Shown here: in pieces, positions 1 through 5,863 of the stretch
Numbering within the stretch: position 1 is the stretch's first letter
How the letters are laid out: every line of letters starts with the position of its first letter
Origin: Hyphomicrobiaceae bacterium
Lineage (GTDB): Bacteria; Pseudomonadota; Alphaproteobacteria; Rhizobiales; Hyphomicrobiaceae
Direction of reading: 5' to 3'
NCBI GenBank assembly: GCA_020442225.1
Contig: JAGRKR010000338.1
Location: 1-7,811, forward strand
DNA: 7,811 bases
Notes under the pieces: generated by a model
The model's input: only the letters and a program-made list of their open reading frames with translations
Databases searched by the model: none
What the model was told of the DNA's origin: nothing
Program-made: the position numbers and the translations under genes

Positions 1-1
1 C

Positions 2-511
2 GGCGGCGTCGCGGTGATCCGTGTCGGCGGCGCGACCGATGTCGAGGTGAAGGAGCGCAAGGATCGCGTCGACGACGCGTTGCATGCGACTCGCGCCGCG
101 GTCGAGGAAGGCATCGTTCCGGGAGGTGGTGTAGCGCTGCTGCGAGCCTCGAAGGCGCTCGACTCGCTCAAGCCCCAGAACGAGGACCAGAAAATCGGCA
201 TCCAGATCGTGCGTCGCGCGCTGCAGTGGCCGGCCCGCCAGATCGTGCAGAACGCCGGCGAGGACGGCTCGATCGTCGTGGGCAAGGTGCTCGAGTCGGG
301 CAAGTACAGCTTTGGCTACGATGCGCAGGCGGGGGAGTTCGTCGACCTCATAGCCAAGGGCGTGATCGACCCCGCCAAGGTCGTGCGCTGTGCCCTGCAG
401 GATGCGGCCTCCGTGTCCGGCCTGCTCATCACCACCGAGGCCATGGTCGCGGAGCTTCCGAAGAAGGAGAGCCCGATGCCGCCCATGCCCGGCGGCGGCA
501 TGGACTTCTGA
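2..511 (+). CDS. groEL: Chaperonin GroEL (Hsp60), C-terminal part only
   Basis: The 3' end of a 60-kDa chaperonin gene whose start lies left of the window; about 169 C-terminal residues are present. GroEL forms the cytoplasmic double-ring ATP-driven folding chamber with GroES. Seen directly: the reading frame is open from base 2 and carries family blocks in order, [45 protein letters not shown] (intermediate and equatorial domain return), then [18 protein letters not shown] and [15 protein letters not shown]. The protein ends in a short Met/Pro/Gly tail finishing GGGMDF. This tail is shorter than the repeated GGM tail of E. coli GroEL, which is common in alphaproteobacteria. No frameshift is seen. 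The gene converges on the small membrane protein gene that ends at 573. Whether this is the main or a paralogous groEL cannot be decided, because the upstream groES context is missing. Confidence 0.97.
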   Translation, partial: GGVAVIRVGGATDVEVKERKDRVDDALHATRAAVEEGIVPGGGVALLRASKALDSLKPQNEDQKIGIQIVRRALQWPARQIVQNAGEDGSIVVGKVLESGKYSFGYDAQAGEFVDLIAKGVIDPAKVVRCALQDAASVSGLLITTEAMVAELPKKESPMPPMPGGGMDF

Positions 512-529
512 GGCGGGCGCCATCCGCCT

Positions 530-553
530 GGCCGGTCATCGATGCGACCGGCC
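530..553. terminator. Hairpin in the convergent gap, candidate terminator
   Basis: GGCCGGTC at 530-537 and GACCGGCC at 546-553 form a perfect 8-bp GC-rich stem with an 8-nt loop. It lies 19 nt after the groEL stop and 19 nt from the stop of the opposing gene. No T-run follows on either strand, so it is not a textbook intrinsic terminator. Its position suggests a shared, bidirectional transcript end or a 3' stabilising hairpin. Confidence 0.5.
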
Positions 554-572
554 GAATGCGACGCGTGCGGGG

Positions 573-866
573 TCAGGCCTCAGGGCTTGGCCCCGTTCGC
601 GTGAAGATGCGGTCCCACAGCAGCAGCAGCACGTAGTCGGCGAGCCCGACGACGAGCATGATCGCCGCCAGCCATTTCGCGGTCTGCGTGGGAATGCCGA
701 GGTGATCCGAGACGAGATAGATGGCGAGCCCGGAAAGCACCAGAAGGAGCGCCATCGCGCCGAACAGGAGGCGCGCAGCCTTGGAGCTGGGAGGCAGGAC
801 GGTCTGCATGGCGAGCGTGCGTTCCTTTCGCGAGTGATCCCGGCTCGGCTCTCGGTCGATGGTCAT
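573..866 (-). CDS. Small two-helix membrane protein, unrecognised family
   Basis: I do not recognise this protein. If translation starts at 866 it has 97 residues: a charged N-terminus (residues 1-30), a hydrophobic helix at about 31-52, a short polar loop with SDHLGIPTQT, a second helix at about 64-84 ending in a Leu run, and a short basic tail. It should sit in the inner membrane as a helical hairpin; no catalytic motif is visible. The start at 866 overlaps the stop of the CCA-enzyme gene as ATGA, which argues for translational coupling. An alternative start is Met20 at 809, preceded by AAAGGA with a rather long spacer of about 13 nt; that form would have 78 residues beginning MQTVLPP. It is the last gene of the four-gene minus-strand operon and ends before the hairpin at 530-553. 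Coding is supported by the operon fit and by two clean hydrophobic segments, not by a family match. Confidence 0.7.
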   Translation of the reverse strand: MTIDREPSRDHSRKERTLAMQTVLPPSSKAARLLFGAMALLLVLSGLAIYLVSDHLGIPTQTAKWLAAIMLVVGLADYVLLLLWDRIFTRTGPSPEA

Positions 867-2143
867 GTGCCCCGGCCTTCGGCGTCGGGGGCGGCGGCCA
901 GTTCGCGGAGCTTGCCCGCCAGCAGCGTCTCGTCCCGCGGGAAGTCGTGCGCGAGCCACCAGCTTTCGAAACTTGCGAGGATCGTGCCAATCCGGGGGCC
1001 GGATGGGACACCGAGCGCCATCACGTCGGCGCCGCTGAAGGGGAGCGACGGAGGCTGCCACGTGCCGGTCTGCGCCAACGTCTCGAGCATCGTGGTTTCT
1101 TCCTCCTTGCTTCTGGAGGCGGCCAGGCGCACGAGCGCCTGGCGCTCGACACGCTCGCGGCCAAACCGGTAGGCGAGTCGGCGCATGGCCAGCGCCCCTT
1201 CGGTCAGTTCGCCGGGGAGTTCGTGCCAGGCGCAATCGGCGAGCACGCCCGCTTCCCGGCGCGACAGGCGCAGTCTCCCTGCGAGGCGCTCGGCATCCTC
1301 GCGCGTCCCGATGCAGAGCGCGCAGAGGCGCAGGATGCCGGACGCCGGGGCCGCGGCCAGCCGCTCTGCCGAGATCATCCGCACGAGGCGGCCGATCTGC
1401 GGGGCGACGCCGAGTACGTCGACGAGCAGGCCCCAGTGCAGCATCGTCTCGACGGCTTCGAGGCCGCGAGGAGCCGCCAGCAGCCGCAACAACTCGGCCC
1501 GCACACGCTCGCGCGAGAGCTGCGAGAGCCCGGCATGCTCCTGCACGCAGGCGGTCAGTCCGTCGCGATCGTAGTCGCCGCGGCCATAGGTGGCGTTGAA
1601 GCGGAAGAAGCGCAGGATCCTGAGGTAATCCTCACGGATGCGCTCGCGCGCCGAGCCGATGAAGCGCACGCGCCCGGCCGCCAGATCCTCGTAGCCGCCG
1701 AGCGGATCGAAGAGGCTGCCGTCGGCGTTGCAGTAGAGCGCATTCATCGTGAAGTCGCGCCGGCGGGCGTCGGCCTCCCAGTCGGCCGTGAAGGCGACCT
1801 TGGCGTGCCGGCCGAAGGTTTCGACGTCCTCCCGGAGTGTCGTGACCTCGACCGGAAGATGCGCGGTCACGACGGTCACCGTCCCGTGGGCGACACCGGT
1901 CGGAACGGCCTTGAGCCCCTTGCCCGCCATGACCGACAGCACATCTTCGGGATGCGCCGTCGTGGCGATGTCGATATCCGCGACCTCGTGGCCGAGCAGC
2001 GCATTGCGCACGGCCCCGCCGACCGCGCGGGCAGAGTAGCCGGCATCCGCGAGGGCTGCGAATACGGCCTGTATGGCAGGATTGGTCAGCCAGTCCGCGT
2101 GCTCCAGGCTGGGCGGGCTCTGCTGTCCTGTGGCGGGCGTCAT
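863..2143 (-). CDS. cca: CCA-adding tRNA nucleotidyltransferase (class II, PcnB/Cca family)
   Basis: A 426-residue enzyme expected to build or repair the 3' CCA end of tRNAs from CTP and ATP in the cytoplasm. Motifs seen in order: VGGAVRNALL at 41-50 followed by DID at 56-58 (the two metal-binding catalytic acids of the polymerase-beta-type fold); RRDFTMNAL at 128-136; DPLGGYEDLAAGRVRFIG at 146-163; REDYLRILRFFRF at 170-182 (the base-selecting region); SRERVRAELLRLL at 210-222; then a helical body and tail for tRNA binding. Length is usual for the alphaproteobacterial form, and no HD hydrolase motif is evident. The start at 2143 lies 14 nt after the DUF6111-like gene stop; longer upstream readings of this frame run through two other genes and were dismissed. 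The 3' end overlaps the next gene by 4 nt. A poly(A) polymerase role is possible within the family, but the alphaproteobacterial context favours CCA addition. Confidence 0.93.
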   Translation of the reverse strand: MTPATGQQSPPSLEHADWLTNPAIQAVFAALADAGYSARAVGGAVRNALLGHEVADIDIATTAHPEDVLSVMAGKGLKAVPTGVAHGTVTVVTAHLPVEVTTLREDVETFGRHAKVAFTADWEADARRRDFTMNALYCNADGSLFDPLGGYEDLAAGRVRFIGSARERIREDYLRILRFFRFNATYGRGDYDRDGLTACVQEHAGLSQLSRERVRAELLRLLAAPRGLEAVETMLHWGLLVDVLGVAPQIGRLVRMISAERLAAAPASGILRLCALCIGTREDAERLAGRLRLSRREAGVLADCAWHELPGELTEGALAMRRLAYRFGRERVERQALVRLAASRSKEEETTMLETLAQTGTWQPPSLPFSGADVMALGVPSGPRIGTILASFESWWLAHDFPRDETLLAGKLRELAAAPDAEGRGT

Positions 2144-2157
2144 GGCTTCGGCCCCGA

Positions 2158-2421
2158 CTACTTGAAATGGCCGGGCACGACCTTCCCGTCCTTGACGGTG
2201 GGCGGGACGTAGGTCTGGCCGGGTTTGCCGCCCTCGGTCTGCGCGAAAAAGGCCATGATCGCCACGGTGATGACGGCGCCGGCCGCGAAGAGCCAGATCA
2301 ACGGCGCCTCGCTGAGCAGTGGACGGCTCTTGTCGTCGCCGCGCATGAGCCAGACGTAGGCGATGTAGATCAGCGTCGGCGCCAGAAACAGCACGATGCT
2401 CTCGAGTACGAACCTCAGCAT
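2158..2421 (-). CDS. DUF6111-like small membrane protein
   Basis: An 87-residue protein with two hydrophobic helices at about 4-25 and 40-60, joined by a short polar loop (RGDDKSRPLLSEAP). A conserved-looking soluble tail follows: EGGKPGQTY, then PPTVKDGKVVPGHF. From memory this tail and the gene position match the alphaproteobacterial DUF6111 family, whose function is unknown. It is likely an inner-membrane helical hairpin. The start at 2421 overlaps the end of the Nudix gene by 7 nt and the stop lies 14 nt before the CCA-enzyme start, so it is embedded in the operon and probably translationally coupled to the Nudix gene. No enzymatic residues can be proposed. The family name is a recollection; that the ORF is a genuine gene is firmer. 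Confidence 0.82.
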   Translation of the reverse strand: MLRFVLESIVLFLAPTLIYIAYVWLMRGDDKSRPLLSEAPLIWLFAAGAVITVAIMAFFAQTEGGKPGQTYVPPTVKDGKVVPGHFK

Positions 2422-3086
2422 GAGCCGAACAGCCTTTCGTGCATGTTCTTGAGCATGCCGGCGGTGGCACCCCAGATGTAGCGCTCGCCGAAGGGCATGG
2501 CGTAGTAGTGGCGCTCCCGTCCCTTCCAGATGCGAGACTGGCGACGGTGGTTGGCCGGGTCCATGAGGAACTCGAATGGGACCTCGAAGGCGTCGGCAAC
2601 CTCCGTTGGATCGAGCTTGAGTGTGAACTCCGGCCGCACCAGCGCCACGACGGGCATGATGTGGAAGCCGGTCCCGGTCCGATAGCTGTCGAGAAAGCCC
2701 AGAGGCTCCACCACCGAGGGGACCAGACCAATCTCCTCCTCCGCCTCGCGCAGGGCTGTTTCGATGGGGTTCCTGTCGGATTTCTCGACCTTGCCGCCCG
2801 GGAACGACACCTGCCCGGCATGGGTCGGCAGGTGGTCGGTTCTCTGCGTCAGCAGCACGGTCAGGGTCGGCCGGGCGACGATGCCCACCAGCACCGCCGC
2901 CGCTCGCATCGGGGCATCCGCCAGCTCGGTGGCGAGGTCGGGATTGAGATCGTGATCGCCCCGGGCGGTCCCGGACGCCGGGTCGAAGATGAGCGAGGAC
3001 GGCTCGGGATGGAGTTGCGCGCGCGCCAGCGCCGAGAAGGCGTCGGCGTCGAGCTCTGCCGGAAGTCGTGTGGGCTGGCGTGACAT
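2415..3086 (-). CDS. Nudix hydrolase, NudL-type CoA pyrophosphatase
   Basis: A 223-residue member of the Nudix family subgroup (UPF0035/NudL) that cleaves CoA and CoA derivatives to phosphopantetheine and 3',5'-ADP. Seen: LLTQRTDHLPTHAGQV at 78-93 running into SFPGG at 94-98, the subgroup signature; then the Nudix helix ending ALREAEEEIGL at 111-121, whose RE and EE residues (R113, E114, E117, E118) carry the catalytic glutamates for Mg2+. A C-terminal IWGATAGML block at 204-212 is also typical. The first helix acid falls in a slightly longer insert (GGKVEKSD), as in other NudL proteins. The start at 3086 is the first available; no good Shine-Dalgarno precedes it, and a possible -10 element lies 8 nt upstream, so the mRNA may be leaderless. 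It is the first gene of the minus-strand operon. Substrate preference is inferred from the family. Confidence 0.92.
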   Translation of the reverse strand: MSRQPTRLPAELDADAFSALARAQLHPEPSSLIFDPASGTARGDHDLNPDLATELADAPMRAAAVLVGIVARPTLTVLLTQRTDHLPTHAGQVSFPGGKVEKSDRNPIETALREAEEEIGLVPSVVEPLGFLDSYRTGTGFHIMPVVALVRPEFTLKLDPTEVADAFEVPFEFLMDPANHRRQSRIWKGRERHYYAMPFGERYIWGATAGMLKNMHERLFGSC

Positions 3087-3094
3087 GCGAGCAG

Positions 3095-3123
3095 CTTATC
3101 ACCCGGCGGGGCAGACTGCGCAA
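3095..3123 (-). promoter_or_regulatory. Candidate sigma-70-type promoter for the Nudix operon
   Basis: Read on the minus strand, TTGCGC (3123-3118) and GATAAG (3100-3095) are separated by exactly 17 nt. The match to consensus is modest (3/6 and 4/6). The -10-like box ends 8 nt before the ATG at 3086, so transcription would begin at or within a base or two of the start codon. Spacing and location support it; the sequence match alone would not. Confidence 0.35.
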
Positions 3124-3177
3124 CGACCAAGCGCTCAAGGTGAGCGGAACGGTCGTCGAGGCCCGGAAATGCAAGAA

Positions 3178-3205
3178 GGCTCCGTCCGGGGGGGCCAGCG
3201 GAGCC
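3178..3205. repeat. Inverted repeat in the divergent intergenic region
   Basis: GGCTCCG at 3178-3184 and CGGAGCC at 3199-3205 are perfect 7-bp arms around a 14-nt G-rich loop. On the minus strand the stem is followed by TTCTT. It could be a leader hairpin, a weak terminator or an operator. With arms this short in GC-rich DNA, chance is also plausible. Confidence 0.35.
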
Positions 3206-3374
3206 ATTCTCGCCCGCTGCCGCATCGTCCAGTCCCGCAACTGGTCTTCAAGCGGGCATCACGCACGACAGCGAGGGCTCCAATCGAGCAAATGGCCCGC
3301 TTGTCGTCAATGTGTCGTACGGGAGAAACAGAATCGTGAGGGGCTGCGGCGCTGACGGCACTCGCGCAAAGGCC

Positions 3375-3386
3375 GTGCACCTGCAC
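3375..3386. promoter_or_regulatory. Short palindrome, possible operator
   Basis: GTGCA-CC-TGCAC is a perfect 5-bp inverted repeat with a 2-bp centre, 75 nt upstream of the CoA-transferase start. Size and placement suit a dimeric repressor site, but no regulator gene lies in the window and only one copy was seen. Confidence 0.2.
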
Positions 3387-3450
3387 TCGACCCGCTGCCG
3401 CTTCGACGATAGGCTGCCCCGCGAAGGTCAAGTGAGGAACGTCTTTCAGC

Positions 3451-3454
3451 GGAG
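3451..3454 (+). promoter_or_regulatory. Ribosome binding site of the CoA-transferase gene
   Basis: GGAG lies 6 nt before the GTG at 3461. It decides the start: a non-ATG codon with well-placed Shine-Dalgarno, after which the protein begins in register with other class III CoA-transferases (PLAGIVVLDLG). Confidence 0.65.
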
Positions 3455-3460
3455 TGGCAG

Positions 3461-4654
3461 GTGCCGACATCCGAAGCGCCGCTCGCCGGCATCGTCGTGC
3501 TCGATCTCGGGCAGATCTATCAGGGGTCCTATGCCGGCTTCCTGGCGGCCAAGGCCGGGGCTCAGGTCATCAAGGTGGAGCCACCGCAGGGCGAGCCGCT
3601 GCGTCGGCGCGCGGAGATCTCGGGCGGTTCCGTGCCGTTCGCCATGCTCAATTGCAACAAGCTCGGCGTCACGCTGGACCTGAAGTCGGAGCGCGGCCGG
3701 TCGGTGCTGGCGAAGATGGTCGGCCGCGCCGACGCGCTGATCGAGAACTTCGCGCCGGGGGTCATGGATCGGCTCGGCGTCGGCTACGAGCGGCTGAGCG
3801 CGATCAATCCGCGCCTCGTCTATGTGTCCGGCTCGGGCTATGGCCTGACCGGGCCCGACCGCGACAACCTCGCCATGGATCTGACCGTGCAGGCCTATTC
3901 GGGGTTGATGTCGATCACCGGCTATCCGGACCGGCCGCCGGTCAAGGCCGGCGGCGCAGTAGTCGATTTTCTCGGCGGCACGCATCTCTATGGCGCGCTC
4001 ACGACCGCCCTGTTCCAGCGCGAGCGCACGGGGGCAGGGCGCAAGGTCGAGGTCTCCATGCAGGAGACGGTATACCCGACGCTGGCTTCGAACCTCGGCA
4101 GCTACTTTGCTTCCGGCGAGGCGCCGCGCACGGCCAACAAGCACGGCGGCCTGGCGATCGCGCCCTACAACGTCTATCGGGCGAGCGACGGGCACGTCGC
4201 CGTGATCGTCATCACCGAGCAGCACTGGGCGGGCCTGCTCAAGGCCATGGGGCGAGGCGATCTCGCCGACGATCCGCGCCTGTCCACCAACGCGGCGCGG
4301 TCGCGCAACATGGCCGTTGTCGACGAACTCGTGGAGGCGTGGACGGCCACCTTGACGCGCAGCGAGGTGTTCGAGACCGCGCGGGCGCACGGCGTTCCGG
4401 TGGCGCCGGTCCGTGATCTCGGCGAGGTCGTCAATGATCCGCACATGCACGAGCGCGGTATGCTCCACTGGGTCGATCATCCCGAGGTCGGGCGGGTCGT
4501 GCTGCATGCGAGCCCCTTGCGCTTTCACGGCATGGCGCCCGTCGCCTACCGGACGAGCCCGGCCAAAGGGGCCGACAACCGCGCCGTCTATGTCGACTGG
4601 CTCGGCCTGGCGGAGGGCGAGTATCGCCAGCTCGTCGATGACAAAGTGATCTGA
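3461..4654 (+). CDS. Class III (CaiB/BaiF family) CoA-transferase
   Basis: A 397-residue enzyme of the formyl-CoA transferase/CaiB/BaiF family, which moves CoA between carboxylic acids through an aspartyl-CoA thioester in interlocked dimers. Seen: PLAGIVVLDLG at 7-17, AKAGAQVIKVEPPQGEPLR at 30-48, NCNKLGVTLDLK at 64-75, ADALIENFAPGVMDRLG at 90-106, PRLVYVSGSGYG at 117-128, MDLTVQAYSGLMSITG at 139-154, and VVDFLGGTHLYGA at 167-179. D169 is the expected catalytic aspartate. Length is normal for the family and no signal peptide is seen, so it is cytoplasmic. It begins with GTG after a good ribosome binding site. It is the first gene of a plus-strand operon; the next gene follows after 42 nt. The substrate is unknown: family members act on oxalate, carnitine, succinate, mesaconate, itaconate, aryl acids and others, and the sequence does not discriminate. 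Confidence 0.93.
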   Translation: MPTSEAPLAGIVVLDLGQIYQGSYAGFLAAKAGAQVIKVEPPQGEPLRRRAEISGGSVPFAMLNCNKLGVTLDLKSERGRSVLAKMVGRADALIENFAPGVMDRLGVGYERLSAINPRLVYVSGSGYGLTGPDRDNLAMDLTVQAYSGLMSITGYPDRPPVKAGGAVVDFLGGTHLYGALTTALFQRERTGAGRKVEVSMQETVYPTLASNLGSYFASGEAPRTANKHGGLAIAPYNVYRASDGHVAVIVITEQHWAGLLKAMGRGDLADDPRLSTNAARSRNMAVVDELVEAWTATLTRSEVFETARAHGVPVAPVRDLGEVVNDPHMHERGMLHWVDHPEVGRVVLHASPLRFHGMAPVAYRTSPAKGADNRAVYVDWLGLAEGEYRQLVDDKVI

Positions 4655-4679
4655 GGGCCGGCGTGGCCGGTCGACGTCA

Positions 4680-4686
4680 AGGGAGA
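4680..4686 (+). promoter_or_regulatory. Ribosome binding site of the iron-ADH-like gene
   Basis: AGGGAGA ends 10 nt before the ATG at 4697. It supports that start and independent translation of the second gene in the operon. Confidence 0.6.
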
Positions 4687-4696
4687 CCCATCCAAC

Positions 4697-5863
4697 ATGT
4701 TCACTGGAACGTATCGTTACGCCGCCTTGAAGCGCGTCCCCTTCGGCCGGCCCGCGGCAGAGGCCGTGCGCGATGAGGTCGAGCTGGCCGGCGACCGGCG
4801 CGTGCTCGTCGTTTCCAACCGCTCGCTCATGCGTGAAGGTAAGATCGTCACGGGCATCGTCGCGGCGTTGGGAGAGCGGCATGCCGGCACGTTCGGCGAG
4901 GTGCCTGCCCACAGCCCGCGTGGCAGCGTGATCGCCATCGCCGAGGCCGCCCGCGCGAGCAGCGCCGATCTCCTGCTGGCGGTCGGCGGCGGCTCCGTCA
5001 TCGATGCCTGCAAAGCCGCGCAATTGGCGCTCTGGCGCGGGGCGCGGACGACGGACGAGCTGGCGGCCTTGCGCTCCAAGGTCTGGATCGACGCGAGCAT
5101 CTCGACCGAGCCGCATGATCAGCGTCCGCGCATGGTCGCCGTGCCGACGACGCTCTCGGCCGCGGAATTCACCTGGTATGCCGGCGTGACGGACGAGACG
5201 CGGGGCGTCAAGGAGACCTACACCAACGCGCTGGTCATCCCGCGTGCGATCATCCTCGATCCCGCCGTCCTCCTGGCCACGCCGCTCGATCTCTTCCTCG
5301 CCTCGGGCATCAAGGCCCTCGATCATGCCGTCGAGCGCATCACCTCACGTCAGGCCAATCCGCTTTCCGACGCGCCGGCGTTGCAGGCCATTCGCCTGAT
5401 CGCCAGGGGCTTGCCGAAGGCCAAGGCCGATCCGGCCGATCTCGCGGCGCGGCAGGACTGCCAGCTCGGCGCCTGGCTTTCCGTGCAGGGTGTGCTCGCT
5501 GGTGTCGGCACGGGCCTCAGCCACGCCATCGGTCACGTGCTCGGCGCGCACGCGCACGTCCCGCACGGCGAGACATCGTGTGTCACGCTGCCGGCCGTCC
5601 TCGACTGGAGTGCCGAAGAACCGGGGCACCGCCAGGCGCTGGTGAGCGAGGCGTTCGGCGCTCCGGGGCAGCCCGCCGGCGCCTTGATCCGCAATCTCGT
5701 TGCGAGCCTCGGCCTGCCGACCCGGCTCGGCGATGTCGGTGTTGACCGCAGCCAGTTTCCGGCCATCGCGCTCAAGGTGCTCGACGACCGTGCGACGCCG
5801 AACAGCGCCCGTCCCGTGCGCTCGGCGAGCGATGTCGAGGCCGTGCTGGAGCGCGCGGCATGA
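4697..5863 (+). CDS. Iron-containing alcohol dehydrogenase / maleylacetate reductase-like enzyme
   Basis: A 388-residue group III dehydrogenase, expected to bind NAD(P)H and to reduce or oxidise a carbonyl/alcohol or a maleylacetate-type double bond in the cytoplasm. Seen: N-terminal Rossmann-like half with RRVLVVSNRSL at 34-44, the diphosphate-binding loop AVGGGSVID at 95-103, AVPTTLSAAEFTWYAGVTD at 148-166, and a helical C-terminal half with SGIKALDHAVE at 203-213 and GLSHAIGHVLGAHAHVPHGE at 273-292. H210, H280 and H290 match the three metal-binding histidines of the FucO-type family. The aspartate expected four residues before H210 is Lys206, with an Asp at 209 instead. Loss of that aspartate is also a feature of maleylacetate reductases as I recall them, so a metal-independent reductase is possible. 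The start is backed by an upstream Shine-Dalgarno; the stop overlaps the next start as ATGA. Exact substrate is not assignable. Confidence 0.9.
   Translation: MFTGTYRYAALKRVPFGRPAAEAVRDEVELAGDRRVLVVSNRSLMREGKIVTGIVAALGERHAGTFGEVPAHSPRGSVIAIAEAARASSADLLLAVGGGSVIDACKAAQLALWRGARTTDELAALRSKVWIDASISTEPHDQRPRMVAVPTTLSAAEFTWYAGVTDETRGVKETYTNALVIPRAIILDPAVLLATPLDLFLASGIKALDHAVERITSRQANPLSDAPALQAIRLIARGLPKAKADPADLAARQDCQLGAWLSVQGVLAGVGTGLSHAIGHVLGAHAHVPHGETSCVTLPAVLDWSAEEPGHRQALVSEAFGAPGQPAGALIRNLVASLGLPTRLGDVGVDRSQFPAIALKVLDDRATPNSARPVRSASDVEAVLERAA

Larger units (their letters stand above)
3087..3460. other. 374-nt divergent intergenic region without a supported gene
   Basis: This lies between the outward-facing Nudix and CoA-transferase starts. 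It contains the candidate Nudix promoter at its left edge, a 7-bp inverted repeat at 3178-3205, a short palindrome at 3375-3386 and the CoA-transferase ribosome binding site at its right edge. Bases 3241-3340 look somewhat less GC-rich than the flanking genes, as expected of a regulatory region. No convincing promoter for the CoA-transferase operon was found. An open frame on the minus strand at 3135-3470 codes for nothing recognisable, is Arg/Ser/Pro-rich, overlaps the CoA-transferase start and is not called a gene. Confidence 0.6.

Noticed and set aside
617..632. CAG triplet repeat
   Set aside because: It is the minus-strand Leu run in the second helix of the small membrane protein; ordinary coding sequence.
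573..1235. Extended 220-codon reading of the small membrane protein frame
   Set aside because: Everything before the ATG at 866 is an out-of-frame reading of the 3' part of the CCA-enzyme gene.
947..2212. 421-codon plus-strand open frame opposite the CCA-enzyme gene
   Set aside because: It runs antisense to a well-supported gene with all catalytic motifs; its product is low-complexity and unrecognisable.
863..2821. Extended 652-codon reading of the CCA-enzyme frame
   Set aside because: The extra N-terminus runs out of frame through the Nudix and DUF6111-like genes and is Arg/Ser/Pro-rich; family motifs begin only after the ATG at 2143.
2158..3240. Extended 360-codon reading of the DUF6111-like frame
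   Set aside because: Only the last 87 codons look like protein; the rest is an out-of-frame reading of the Nudix gene and intergenic DNA.
3252..3300. GCGGGC/GCCCGC arms as a hairpin
   Set aside because: Six-base arms 37 nt apart are expected by chance in GC-rich DNA.
3301..3329. TTGTCG-17 nt-AGAAAC as a promoter for the CoA-transferase operon
   Set aside because: The -35 half is acceptable but the -10 half does not resemble TATAAT; not reported as a feature.
3135..3470. 111-codon minus-strand open frame in the divergent intergenic region
   Set aside because: No recognisable motif or hydrophobic pattern, Arg/Ser/Pro-rich composition, and it begins inside the CoA-transferase gene. Kept as noncoding.
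3446..5326. 626-codon open frame on the minus strand, opposite the CoA-transferase and iron-ADH genes
   Set aside because: It is antisense to two clear enzyme genes, rich in Arg/His/Asp/Gly without any family motif, and is the kind of long open frame expected opposite high-GC genes.
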